This document shows, in pieces, positions 29,224 through 37,136 of a stretch of DNA of 37,343 bases. The DNA is from an uncultured Verrucomicrobiota bacterium (GTDB taxonomy: Bacteria > Verrucomicrobiota > Verrucomicrobiia > Verrucomicrobiales > DEV007). Location of the stretch: NCBI GenBank assembly GCA_902510815.1, contig CABXDI010000002.1, positions 1 to 37,343 of the forward strand, in the 5' to 3' direction. How positions within the stretch are numbered: the first letter of the stretch is position 1; every line of letters starts with the position of its first letter. Both the position numbers and the translations under genes were made by a program. The notes beneath the pieces were generated by a model. The model was not told the origin of the DNA. It was given only the letters and a program-made list of their open reading frames with translations, and did no database searches.

Positions 29224-29979
29224 ATGAACAAGCTAGATAAAATTATTTCTTACCTAGATAACACTCTAAAAAATAACGAAATTCCCGATTATCCTGAGGC
29301 TCTTAATGGGCTACAACTTAGAGGGAATTCTAATATAAAAAAAGTTGGTGCAGCAGTCGATGCCGCACTTCCAGTTATTTACAAAGCAATTGATGCCAAA
29401 GTTGACTTATTAATCGTGCATCATGGAATTTTTTGGGAAGGGGTACAAAAAATCGATGGGGCTCTTTATAAAAAAATTAAAGCCTCAATTGATTCAGGAA
29501 TGGCAATTTACTCTTCCCACATACCCCTCGATGTACACTCAAAATTTGGAAACAATGCCTTGATGGCTCAGGCTATAGGCCTCAAAGGAGGAAGGTCATT
29601 TCTTGAATGGAAAGGAATAAAAATTGGCCTTCAATTCGATTATAAAACAAAAAGAAAACAATTAATTAAACAAATTGAAAACTCAACTAATGGGAAAGTT
29701 CACTTAGCGCCTGGCGGAAAAGAGACAATAAACAGCATTGGAATAATAACAGGAGGTGCAGGATCAATGGTCAAAGCAGTAGCGAAAGAAGGTATAGATA
29801 CTTTCATAACAGGTGAAGGAGCACATCATACATTTACTCTCGCCGAAGAGCTCGGTGTTAACTTAATATATGCTGGACACTACCTAAGTGAAACTTTTGG
29901 GGTAAAAAAATTAGCTACCCACATAGGAAAAAAATTTAAATTAAAAAATACATTTATCGATCACCCCACAGGGTTATAA
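29224..29979 (+). CDS. NIF3-like dinuclear metal center protein (YbgI/DUF34 family)
   Basis: 251 residues, the compact bacterial form. Metal-ligand blocks are LLIVHHGIFW (near residue 62) and the C-terminal EGAHHTFTLAEELGVNLIYAGHYLSETFGV region. The N-terminus (PDYPEALNGLQL) is also typical. The family forms toroidal hexamers with a two-metal site, and its cellular function is debated (GTP cyclohydrolase I-like or metal insertion). AAGG lies about 8 bases before the ATG. The mpg gene follows 28 bases later on the same strand. Confidence 0.93.
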   Translation: MNKLDKIISYLDNTLKNNEIPDYPEALNGLQLRGNSNIKKVGAAVDAALPVIYKAIDAKVDLLIVHHGIFWEGVQKIDGALYKKIKASIDSGMAIYSSHIPLDVHSKFGNNALMAQAIGLKGGRSFLEWKGIKIGLQFDYKTKRKQLIKQIENSTNGKVHLAPGGKETINSIGIITGGAGSMVKAVAKEGIDTFITGEGAHHTFTLAEELGVNLIYAGHYLSETFGVKKLATHIGKKFKLKNTFIDHPTGL

Positions 29980-30007
29980 AATTTTTGAGGAACTATTTAA
30001 ATTCATA

Positions 30008-30580
30008 ATGCAAATTAGCTCCAATTTCTTTGATAAGGACCCAGTTTCCGCAGCAAAAGCTTTAATAGGCAAAAGACTGGTTTGCGGTGAGTGTTCAGGA
30101 ATCGTGGTGGAAACTGAAGCATACGCTGCAGAGAATGATAAGGCTGCACACACATTTACCAAACCAAGCGCCAGAGATTTTATCAAAAACCATAACGCCG
30201 GAACAGCATATATTTACCTGAATTATGGAATGTATTGGCTCGCAAATGTATTAATCAAAGGTAAAAAAGGAAATGGATTTATTTTAATAAGAGCTATCCG
30301 ACCTGATAAAGGAATAGATCTAATGATTAAGAGAAGAGGCATGAAAAAAATAAAAGATCTATGTTCTGGACCGGGCAAACTCACAATTGCTTTAAATATT
30401 GGAAGAGATGATCATGGGAAATCTTTTAGCGAGAACCCTAAAAAGTTTTGGTTCGAAGAAACAAAAGAAAAAACTATTGTGACATCTGATAAGCGTATTG
30501 GAATAAGCAGATCTAAAAGTTTACCTTGGCGATTTCTTGAGAAGGACAGCGAGTTTGTGAGCAAAAAAAAAGGCAGGTGA
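30008..30580 (+). CDS. mpg: DNA-3-methyladenine glycosylase (AAG/MPG type)
   Basis: 190 residues. It removes alkylated purines from DNA. The VVETEAY block (near residue 35-42) carries the catalytic Glu, AAHTF follows, and the minor-groove block AGTAYIYLNYGMYWLANV with the intercalating Tyr is clear. The CSGPGKLTIALNI and IGISRSK blocks complete the fold. It follows the NIF3-like gene closely. The TGA stop at 30578-30580 lies inside the left arm of a strong terminator. Confidence 0.95.
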   Translation: MQISSNFFDKDPVSAAKALIGKRLVCGECSGIVVETEAYAAENDKAAHTFTKPSARDFIKNHNAGTAYIYLNYGMYWLANVLIKGKKGNGFILIRAIRPDKGIDLMIKRRGMKKIKDLCSGPGKLTIALNIGRDDHGKSFSENPKKFWFEETKEKTIVTSDKRIGISRSKSLPWRFLEKDSEFVSKKKGR

Positions 30581-30599
30581 TATTACCCACCTGCCTTTT
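30568..30599. terminator. Strong bidirectional terminator
   Basis: A perfect 12-base-pair stem, AAAAGGCAGGTG pairing with CACCTGCCTTTT, closes an eight-base loop (30580-30587). The A-run on the left and T-run on the right give a U-tract in both directions. It can end mpg on the plus strand and the small lipoprotein gene on the minus strand. Confidence 0.9.
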
Positions 30600-30619
30600 A
30601 AGTTGGTTACTTAGAAAAA

Positions 30620-30757
30620 TTATTTACCGCTATCAATATAGCTTCCGGGGGCTACTGGTGGAGTTGTTTGGTAACCAGCATTCTTATTTTTACAAGCTCC
30701 CAATGTAAGAAAGCCAATTGCTGCTGCTGCCAGTGAAATGATACGAATAATTTTCAT
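30620..30757 (-). CDS. 45-residue lipoprotein
   Basis: ATG at 30757 and TAA at 30620-30622 give 45 residues. The N-terminus is a textbook lipoprotein signal: Lys and Arg at positions 2 and 5, a hydrophobic core, then the lipobox LGAC with the lipidated Cys at residue 22. The mature peptide (24 residues) is short: CKNKNAGYQTTPPVAPGSYI followed by four more residues. It ends just before the bidirectional terminator and has its own intergenic region upstream. Small Pro/Thr-rich lipoproteins of this kind are abundant structural envelope proteins in other bacteria, but I cannot name a family. Position, terminator and signal make it a convincing gene. Confidence 0.8.
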   Translation of the reverse strand: MKIIRIISLAAAAIGFLTLGACKNKNAGYQTTPPVAPGSYIDSGK

Positions 30758-30814
30758 GAATCTTATATATTAATTAAAAAGTTATTAAAGTAGTTAATCA
30801 TTAGAATAATATAG

Positions 30815-30847
30815 GCAAAGTGCTTTGCAAGCTAGATCTAGCGCTAG
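30815..30847 (-). other. Cluster of short palindromes after the L,D-transpeptidase gene
   Basis: GCAAAG-TG-CTTTGC (30815-30828), CTAGATCTAG (30832-30841) and CTAGCGCTAG (30838-30847) lie together at the stop codon of the transpeptidase gene. They could fold as a terminator on the minus strand, but no U-tract follows. Confidence 0.3.
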
Positions 30848-31314
30848 TGGCGAATAAAAACTTTAGACCCAAGGCTTAAAAAATTATAAATTTCAATTAT
30901 ATCCTCATTGGACATCCTAATGCATCCCATACTATGAGGTTTTCCTAATTCGTTCACATGGTTCGTGCCATGAATATATATATACCTATCGAAGGTATTC
31001 TTATTATGCTTCTCAAGCCCATTTAACCACAGAATTCTGGTGAGGATTAAATCATCTTTAATTTGATCCTTAAAGTTATAGATACCTTTAGTTTTTCTTC
31101 CCTCAAAAACTCTTCCAAGTGGTTCCCCATCTCCAATCTTTTGCTTTATTTCAAACTTTCCCGTAGGCGTCTTAAAACTGTTCACTTCATGACCGACACC
31201 AAATCTTGAAGTCGAAACTCTGTATTCTTTACAATGATTAAGGCCAAAATACAGACTTAATAGCTGTTTTTCGATTGAAACTTCAGCACTGTAAATTTCT
31301 GCAGTTTGCATCAT
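30844..31314 (-). CDS. L,D-transpeptidase (YkuD domain)
   Basis: 156 residues, essentially a bare YkuD domain. The catalytic block is H127-S-M-G-C131-I-R133-M, with YIHGTNH (H115, H119) before it. The N-terminal region has the STSRFGVG and KTPTGKFEI blocks of the fold. Such enzymes cross-link peptidoglycan or attach proteins to it in the periplasm. No signal peptide is visible from either adjacent ATG (31314 or 31311), which is unusual for the role. Export might use an upstream start not visible here, or the family member may act differently. It reads toward the small lipoprotein gene. Confidence 0.88.
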   Translation of the reverse strand: MMQTAEIYSAEVSIEKQLLSLYFGLNHCKEYRVSTSRFGVGHEVNSFKTPTGKFEIKQKIGDGEPLGRVFEGRKTKGIYNFKDQIKDDLILTRILWLNGLEKHNKNTFDRYIYIHGTNHVNELGKPHSMGCIRMSNEDIIEIYNFLSLGSKVFIRH

Positions 31315-31369
31315 TCTAAGGAGAAGCTAATATCTTAGTCTCAAAAAAACCTTACTAAAGAAAAAATTC

Positions 31370-32368
31370 ATGGTATCACCTAATATAGCAATCGTGGGCA
31401 TCACTGGAGCCGTCGGGCAGGAAATGTTGAATTGCTTGGAAAGTAGAGATTTTCCTATTAACGAGCTCAGACCTCTTGCCTCTGCGCGATCTGCTGGTAA
31501 AAAAATTAATTTCCGCAATCAGGAAATTGTCATACAAGAACTAACAAACAAGTCATTTGAAGGTATTGATATTGCCCTTTTCAGCGCAGGAGGGAATATT
31601 TCAAAAGAATTCGGCAAATCCGCAGCAAGTGCAGGAGCTGTCGTAATCGATAACTCTTCAGCCTTCAGAATGGATAAAGATGTACCTCTCGTAGTTCCTG
31701 AAATAAATCCTAACGATGCTCTCAACCATAATGGAATTATAGCAAATCCAAATTGCACAACGATTATAACTTTAATGGGTCTAAATCCACTTCATCAAAA
31801 GTGGAATGCTTTGAATATTATCGCTTCAAGCTATCAAGCGGTTTCAGGTAGTGGAGCTCAGGGGATTAAAGAATTAAAGTCCCAAATCTCCGCAATCCAC
31901 GAAGGTAAAGAAATTGAGACTAATGTTTATCCTTGCCAGATAGCTCATAATGTTATTCCTCAAGTAGATCAATTTATTGAAAATGGATACACTAAAGAAG
32001 AAATGAAAATGGAGAATGAAGGGCGTAAGATCCTAGACAATCCATCCCTTAAAGCTTCGGTTACATGCGTTCGAGTTCCTGTCTACCGCTCTCATTCAAT
32101 TGCAGCGACAGTACAATTCGAATCCACTCCCAGCGTAGAAGAAGCAAAGATTCTAATTAAAGAAGCCGAAGGAGTTAATGTTATGGACGATCCTGAATCA
32201 GGAATTTTCCCAACAACACTCGATACGACTGAAAAAGATGAGTGTCTAGTCGGAAGATTAAGAGAAGATATTGTATTAGAAAATTCTTTGTCGTTCTGGG
32301 TCGTCGGTGATCAAGTCCGAAAAGGGGCAGCATTAAATGCTGTGCAGATTGCTGAATTGCTAAAATGA
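31370..32368 (+). CDS. asd: Aspartate-semialdehyde dehydrogenase
   Basis: 332 residues. It reduces aspartyl phosphate to aspartate semialdehyde with NADPH, supplying lysine/diaminopimelate, threonine and methionine synthesis. The NADP-binding start is IAIVGITGAVGQEML (residues 6-20), and the active-site Cys is C129 in NPNCTT. VSGSGAQGIKEL and the RVPVYRSHS block are typical. It diverges from the L,D-transpeptidase gene and is followed by ispA after 3 bases, so the two are probably cotranscribed. Confidence 0.97.
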   Translation: MVSPNIAIVGITGAVGQEMLNCLESRDFPINELRPLASARSAGKKINFRNQEIVIQELTNKSFEGIDIALFSAGGNISKEFGKSAASAGAVVIDNSSAFRMDKDVPLVVPEINPNDALNHNGIIANPNCTTIITLMGLNPLHQKWNALNIIASSYQAVSGSGAQGIKELKSQISAIHEGKEIETNVYPCQIAHNVIPQVDQFIENGYTKEEMKMENEGRKILDNPSLKASVTCVRVPVYRSHSIAATVQFESTPSVEEAKILIKEAEGVNVMDDPESGIFPTTLDTTEKDECLVGRLREDIVLENSLSFWVVGDQVRKGAALNAVQIAELLK

Positions 32369-32371
32369 AAA

Positions 32372-33265
32372 ATGGGAACTAATATAAATTTAAAGACTTT
32401 CGTCTCAGACCACAGAAAAAGAATCGATAAAGCATTAAATTCTTTCCTACCCAAGTCTACGGTTCGCCCAAAAACCTTGCACAAATCAATGCGTTATAGC
32501 TTATTCGCAGGGGGGAAAAGGCTAAGGCCAATACTTTGCCTAGCTGCTTCAGAAGCTTGTGGAGGCAATTTTGCTGATGCTATACCAGCAGCATGTGCAG
32601 TTGAATGCATTCATACTTATTCATTAATTCACGATGACCTTCCTTGCATGGATGACGATGATATGAGGAGAGGGAAGCCAACTAATCATAAGGTTTTCGG
32701 AGAGCCTGTGGCAGTCCTTGCAGGCGATGCTCTCTTAACATTAGCTTTTGAAATTATAAGCTCAACGAAACCAAACAAAAAATATAATAGTGGTGATATG
32801 GTGAAAGAATTGGCCCTCACTTCAGGAAGCAAACATCTTGTGGGGGGGCAAGTACTAGATCTGGAAGGGGAAAATGAAGAAATTAACCCGAGAACTTTAC
32901 AATTTATCCACAGTAGTAAGACCGCTGCATTGCTCACAAGTTCACTTAAGCTTGGAGCTATGTCAGTGGGAGCAAGTCAAAAAAAAATATTATCTCTTGA
33001 GGAATTTGGACAATGTACTGGTCTAGCCTTCCAGGTGATTGATGATATTCTTGATGTCACCCAATCAAGCGAGACACTTGGCAAAAGTGCCGGTAAAGAT
33101 GAGGCAGTTAATAAAGCCACTTATCCTTCTATACATGGTCTTGAAAAATCAAAAAAAATTGCAAAGAAACTTACAGTTAAAGCAATAAATGCTCTTAAAC
33201 CTTTCAAAAGTAGCGGCAAGAGACTAGAGGAATTAGCCCACTACCTTCTTGACAGAGATTATTGA
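32372..33265 (+). CDS. ispA: Short-chain polyprenyl diphosphate synthase (farnesyl/geranyl type)
   Basis: 297 residues. The first Asp-rich motif is D88-D-L-P-C-M-D-D-D-D97 followed by MRRG, and the second is D224-D-I-L-D228. GGKRLRP (residues 48-54) and KTAALL (183-188) complete the catalytic set. The CM two-residue insert in the first motif is characteristic of bacterial type II farnesyl diphosphate synthases. It makes isoprenoid precursors for quinones, undecaprenol or hopanoids. It converges on psd with only 4 bases between the stop codons. Confidence 0.93.
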   Translation: MGTNINLKTFVSDHRKRIDKALNSFLPKSTVRPKTLHKSMRYSLFAGGKRLRPILCLAASEACGGNFADAIPAACAVECIHTYSLIHDDLPCMDDDDMRRGKPTNHKVFGEPVAVLAGDALLTLAFEIISSTKPNKKYNSGDMVKELALTSGSKHLVGGQVLDLEGENEEINPRTLQFIHSSKTAALLTSSLKLGAMSVGASQKKILSLEEFGQCTGLAFQVIDDILDVTQSSETLGKSAGKDEAVNKATYPSIHGLEKSKKIAKKLTVKAINALKPFKSSGKRLEELAHYLLDRDY

Positions 33266-33269
33266 TCAC

Positions 33270-34199
33270 CTACTTGGCTTGAGCACATATATCACCCATG
33301 ACAGCATAAACTTCTGTACCATTTTCACTATGCTCCAAAAGGTCAGATGAAAAGGTAACTTTTTTGGGTTCTAATAGTACAATCGTCATAGAACCACCAA
33401 AACTAAAATATCCTTTTTCTTGCCCCTTTGAAATGTTTCCCTGTTGGTATGTCTGCTCTATGCAACCGACACAAGTAGCACCAATCTCTAAAAGGCAAAC
33501 ATTGCCAAAGGTATCCGATTTTAATTCAGTAATTGATCGCTTATTCTGCCAAAGATAAGAAATATTTTTTTTCAAGGCTAAAGGATTTACCGAATACAAA
33601 TGTCCATTAATTAACTCAGCATCTGAAGCCACTCCCTGACACGGAAAATGAAATCTATGATAGTCGGTAGGACATAGCCGAGAAATTAGAGCAGAACCGT
33701 ATTTGAACCGTTCTGCCCTTTTCTTAGATCCTAGCAGACTGTGTAAATCAAATGATTGACCTTTCGCCCAAATGCTTTGTTTGGAAGATAAATCTTTCAC
33801 AACGATATGACGACCATCTGCAGGAAAAACTAATTCATTTTTTTCACCTGTGATTGGTCGAGATTCAGTTTTTAGTTTTCTTGAGAAAAAATCATTGAAA
33901 CTTCGAAATGATTCTGGCCTATCAAGAAATAAACCAACATCCAAATCATACTCTGAGATAAAAGGTGCTATTTTTTTTACAGAACGATTTGACGACATCC
34001 TAAAGCCATACCATTTAGAGAATATTGCCCTCTTTACTGCAGCCCAAAGAGCTAATTTACCAAGAGGATTACCATAAATAAACTTGAGATAAGACTCGCC
34101 ATATATCGCTTCAGTTTCAATTTGGCCAGTATAACGGTTATAAAATGTTACCGATTCATTTGATCCCATGAGTCCATTATCGTCTATTGAGGGTGACAT
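33270..34199 (-). CDS. psd: Phosphatidylserine decarboxylase proenzyme
   Basis: 309 residues, a membrane-associated enzyme making phosphatidylethanolamine. The proenzyme self-cleaves at a GS pair to form a pyruvoyl group, and here the site is FGGS (residues 267-270), so Ser270 would become the pyruvate. D128 (FPADGR), H181 (TDYHRFHFP) and H184 fit the autocleavage machinery. The GGS form corresponds to the longer type II-like enzymes rather than the LGST form. The N-terminal region (about 1-80) with the FNDFFSRKLK block is typical. No Shine-Dalgarno is visible. The transcript leader may carry the structured element at 34241-34331. Confidence 0.95.
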   Translation of the reverse strand: MSPSIDDNGLMGSNESVTFYNRYTGQIETEAIYGESYLKFIYGNPLGKLALWAAVKRAIFSKWYGFRMSSNRSVKKIAPFISEYDLDVGLFLDRPESFRSFNDFFSRKLKTESRPITGEKNELVFPADGRHIVVKDLSSKQSIWAKGQSFDLHSLLGSKKRAERFKYGSALISRLCPTDYHRFHFPCQGVASDAELINGHLYSVNPLALKKNISYLWQNKRSITELKSDTFGNVCLLEIGATCVGCIEQTYQQGNISKGQEKGYFSFGGSMTIVLLEPKKVTFSSDLLEHSENGTEVYAVMGDICAQAK

Positions 34200-34240
34200 T
34201 CAATAGAGTTAATAAATAATGAAGGTTTAGATTACATAAA

Positions 34241-34331
34241 AAATCCGCCAGGCCAGAAATTTCTAATCACCTAATGAAACCTCACAAAGTTAGGTAAAAA
34301 TTTAAAAGCGAAATACTGGCCTGACGGATTT
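34241..34331 (-). terminator. Long imperfect inverted repeat with U-tract in the psd leader
   Basis: The arms at 34241-34256 and 34316-34331 are complementary at 15 of 16 positions (left AAATCCGCCAGGCCAG). An inner pair ACCTAA/TTAGGT lies within the 59-base loop, next to AAATTT repeats. Read on the minus strand, the second outer arm runs straight into six T residues, as in an intrinsic terminator, about 40 bases before the psd ATG. It could end a short upstream transcript or attenuate psd. Confidence 0.5.
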
Positions 34332-34338
34332 ACTCTCA

Positions 34339-34453
34339 CTCTCTACATATATGAGAAGCAGGGCTCATGCCAAATTTAGAATTAATCATAGAAATCTTTC
34401 TATTTTTTATATCTTCAGTAATATCGTATAAACTGTCATCTTTAACTTTTCAT
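34339..34453 (-). pseudogene. Possible broken micro-ORF upstream of the inverted repeat
   Basis: On the minus strand an ATG at 34453, with AGGA just before it, opens a frame that stops after three codons. The adjacent frame is open for 37 codons from 34449 to a TGA at 34336-34338 and reads protein-like, containing DDSLYDITEDIKNRKIS. Removing one A from the AAAA after the ATG would join them into a 38-residue product. The hairpin terminator follows it directly. No family is recognised, and chance is quite possible. Confidence 0.2.
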
Positions 34454-34471
34454 AATTCCTGCACTCTCTAA

Positions 34472-35716
34472 ATGCATATAAAACTATATTTGGCAGTTAC
34501 TATTATCCTTTTTGGTTTATCTCCAATCGGCCATTGCATCCCACAAAACTTTGGTGGCAATTTATTCGGAGCTACTTTTGTACCGAGAAAAATTGCTAAC
34601 GATTTCACCGACAAGTTAATAGCAACTTCTCTGTGGAAGGGTAATAAACTCCCTGGGGATTGGAAAAGAATACCTTCAATTGATCAGGATAACATTTTAA
34701 GACTTACCGTTAGCCCTGTTGTTTTTGGAAGTCACCCAAGTTCAGTTTATGCAAACTATGAGGGGCAATATCTAAGATCAATTTCAATTATGTATCTTGA
34801 TTCTGAGGAATTCATCAGAAAAAAAATAAGCAATAATATCAATACAAATTTAACAGGATTAAAAAGAGAATTCAGAAAAAATTATAATGAAATTTCCTCC
34901 AAAATCGAAGATCAATTATATAAAACTTCTAAAAGTACACCCAGCGACGCTTTTGTGGGAAACACAAAATTTCTTCGAACCTACTACAATGATTATCAAA
35001 TAAGAGATTTAACAATTCGACTATGCCTGAAAGAAGATAACAGCATCAGTCTAATCATATTGCGAAGCAAGGATGTAGCCAAAAGCTACCTAAGCACTGA
35101 AGCCAAAGCACTAGATAAAAACGAACGAAGAAAGAAGTTAGAAAAAAATGTTTTAATTAATAATAACGGCGATCGAAATATAATTGATATACCAATTTTC
35201 CAACAAGGAAAACGTCCTTATTGTGCAGTAAATACTCTTGGAATGGCCACTTACTATCTAGGTCTAAGGATGAGTACAGACGCTTTGGCTGCTGGAGCTA
35301 AGTTTCGATACATAGATTCAGCTAAAGGTTCAAAGATGTTAGACTTATATCGAGCCGCCGCTGAAGAAAGCGAAACTACTCTTCAGAGAGGGAGGAGCTT
35401 TGATTTTAAAAGGGCGCAAAAATATCTTGAAAAAGGACTTCCGATAATTGTATGGAGAAGGTTTAGCTTTTATAGAGATCAACTTCACTCTGCTGCAGCG
35501 AAAGGAGCCGAGCTTCCTGCTCCAACAAAAGAGGATCGTAGCCAATGGCCAATATCAAAAGACGACCCTGGACATGCATCTGTTATTACTGGTTTTAATA
35601 AAGATACAGGGGAGGTCATCTTCATGGAAAGCTGGGGAATAAATACTCGTAATAAGAGAATGTTAGCTAGTGAACTTGAGGCAACAAGTTATGCTACATT
35701 TTACTTTAAGATATAA
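34472..35716 (+). CDS. Secreted C39/papain-like cysteine peptidase domain protein
   Basis: 414 residues with an N-terminal signal (about residues 1-22). The N-terminal half (25-235) is unfamiliar and contains a Lys/Ile-rich helical stretch. The C-terminal domain (about 240-414) has a papain-like arrangement: Q-G-K-R-P-Y-C251-A-V-N as nucleophile with the oxyanion Gln just before it, then H368 in DPGHASVITGF and an acidic/Asn neighbourhood in FMESWG. This matches the C39-like peptidase fold. Its substrate and role are unknown. It diverges from psd and converges on the FetB-type permease gene. No Shine-Dalgarno is seen. Confidence 0.75.
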   Translation: MHIKLYLAVTIILFGLSPIGHCIPQNFGGNLFGATFVPRKIANDFTDKLIATSLWKGNKLPGDWKRIPSIDQDNILRLTVSPVVFGSHPSSVYANYEGQYLRSISIMYLDSEEFIRKKISNNINTNLTGLKREFRKNYNEISSKIEDQLYKTSKSTPSDAFVGNTKFLRTYYNDYQIRDLTIRLCLKEDNSISLIILRSKDVAKSYLSTEAKALDKNERRKKLEKNVLINNNGDRNIIDIPIFQQGKRPYCAVNTLGMATYYLGLRMSTDALAAGAKFRYIDSAKGSKMLDLYRAAAEESETTLQRGRSFDFKRAQKYLEKGLPIIVWRRFSFYRDQLHSAAAKGAELPAPTKEDRSQWPISKDDPGHASVITGFNKDTGEVIFMESWGINTRNKRMLASELEATSYATFYFKI

Positions 35717-35719
35717 ATC

Positions 35720-35741
35720 AATAGTCTTTTATAACACTATT
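35720..35741 (+). terminator. Weak hairpin after the peptidase gene
   Basis: AATAGT and ACTATT pair around a ten-base loop and are followed by TT and then A on the plus strand. It overlaps the stop codon of the convergent fetB gene. The stem is AT-rich and short. Confidence 0.3.
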
Positions 35742-36549
35742 TTACCGATAATTGATCTAGTCTAAGTCTCTCACGCTCATCAAATAGCTTTTTTGATACC
35801 ATTTTGACTGCAATCATACTACCAAATCCGCAGCCTACAGCAATTAGCAACCATATAACAACCTGATATCTTACAGCGTCATCAGGTGAATTACCTGCAA
35901 GTATTTGTCCCGTCATCATACCTGGCAAACTAACGATACCTGCGATAGCCATTGAATTGATGACCGGCATTAGTCCAGACCTTAAAGAGTCTTTCACAAT
36001 ATCTTTAATTGCCTCATTTGCCGTCTCCCCAATAATTAGTCTAGCTTCAATAATATCGCGATCATTCCATACATTTGTTGTAAATCTATCAACACTTAAA
36101 GCAACCGCAGTCATTGTATTTCCTAATAACATCCCAAGAACAGGTATAGCATATCTTGGATCCCACCAATTATCAGCCCTAATTATAGCTATGAGTCCAA
36201 AAACTGAAACTGCAAAGGAAGAAATGAACATAGAGGCAGTACCAATGCCGTAAGACCAAAATCCTTTTATTTTATACTTTTGCCTAGAAGAAACTTCTTT
36301 ACCTGCGACTAAAAGCATAACCAGCGCAATAAGAATAACTGGCAGAGGATGATCAATTTCAAAAACATATACAAGCACCAATCCAACTAAGAATAATTGA
36401 ATTACCATTCGAAGAGACGAAACTAATAATGGTTTAGTTATCCCAAGGTCAGCTTTCCATGTAAAAAAACCAAGCGCAACAATTAGCAAACCTGCTAAAA
36501 AAATCCTTTCATTTGAAAGAGATATTATTTCTTGAGAACTAGCGATCAT
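35737..36549 (-). CDS. fetB: FetB/UPF0014 family iron export permease
   Basis: 270 residues with six to seven predicted membrane segments, as expected for UPF0014. Family blocks include LLVSSLRMVIQLFLVGLVL, the RYAIPVLGMLLGNTMTAVALSVDRF segment and SLRSGLMPVINSMAIAGIVSLPGMMTGQILAG, read in parts. In E. coli, FetAB exports iron and improves resistance to oxidative stress. The start ATG overlaps the stop of the upstream ATPase gene (ATGA), so the two are translationally coupled. Confidence 0.92.
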   Translation of the reverse strand: MIASSQEIISLSNERIFLAGLLIVALGFFTWKADLGITKPLLVSSLRMVIQLFLVGLVLVYVFEIDHPLPVILIALVMLLVAGKEVSSRQKYKIKGFWSYGIGTASMFISSFAVSVFGLIAIIRADNWWDPRYAIPVLGMLLGNTMTAVALSVDRFTTNVWNDRDIIEARLIIGETANEAIKDIVKDSLRSGLMPVINSMAIAGIVSLPGMMTGQILAGNSPDDAVRYQVVIWLLIAVGCGFGSMIAVKMVSKKLFDERERLRLDQLSVK

Positions 36550-37136
36550 AAATCCACAAGAGTTTTATTTTTCATAACTAGTTGATTTTGGCTCACGCGC
36601 TCTAATTGAGATCGGTCATGAGTAACCCAAATAGCTGCTGCCCCTTGCTTCTTACAGTAATTCTTTATGAGAGTTTCAACTAAACAGGCATTCGAGTCAT
36701 CCAAATTTGCTGTAGGTTCATCTAATAACAATACTTCTGGCAACCCAGATAAAAGGCGTGCAAGTGCTAACCTTTGTTTTTCACCCGATGAAAGCCTGGA
36801 TACTTCACTATCAAATATCTTTGTATCCAAAAAACCCAAATATCTTAGCTTAGCGTCCTCAATAGAACTAAAATGCTGACTAACCTTAGGAAACCACCAA
36901 CTAGATTCAGCAGGCAAGTAACCCACTTTCTTACGCCATACAGACCCAGAAAAATCTTCTCTTCTTTTTCCATTAATTAAAACTTTTCCCTGACTTTGAT
37001 CTAAGTCGGCAATTGCTCTTAGTAATAAAGTCTTACCTGTACCAGAACACCCAGAGAGACCCATAGATTCACCAGAATTAACGATAAAACTTATAGGATT
37101 CCAGTCTAGGAATCTCAACTCTTCGACCTTTAACAC
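36546..37136 (-). CDS. fetA: FetA-type ABC transporter ATP-binding protein
   Basis: 196 residues if translation starts at the GTG at 37136, which puts the conserved LKVEELRFLDW at the very N-terminus. The alternative TTG at 37160 adds eight unlikely residues. Walker A is GCSGTGKT, the signature is RLSSGEKQRLALARLL, Walker B is EVLLLDEPTANLD, and the switch His is in WVTHD. It is short and lacks extensions, like FetA/YbbL. It energises the FetB permease encoded immediately downstream. Confidence 0.92.
   Translation of the reverse strand: MLKVEELRFLDWNPISFIVNSGESMGLSGCSGTGKTLLLRAIADLDQSQGKVLINGKRREDFSGSVWRKKVGYLPAESSWWFPKVSQHFSSIEDAKLRYLGFLDTKIFDSEVSRLSSGEKQRLALARLLSGLPEVLLLDEPTANLDDSNACLVETLIKNYCKKQGAAAIWVTHDRSQLERVSQNQLVMKNKTLVDL

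Noticed and set aside
34257-34315. Integron attC site suggested by GTTAGGT
   Set aside because: GTTAGGT matches the R' consensus, but the partner box is imperfect and both lie inside, not at the ends of, the larger inverted repeat. No integrase or cassette is present.
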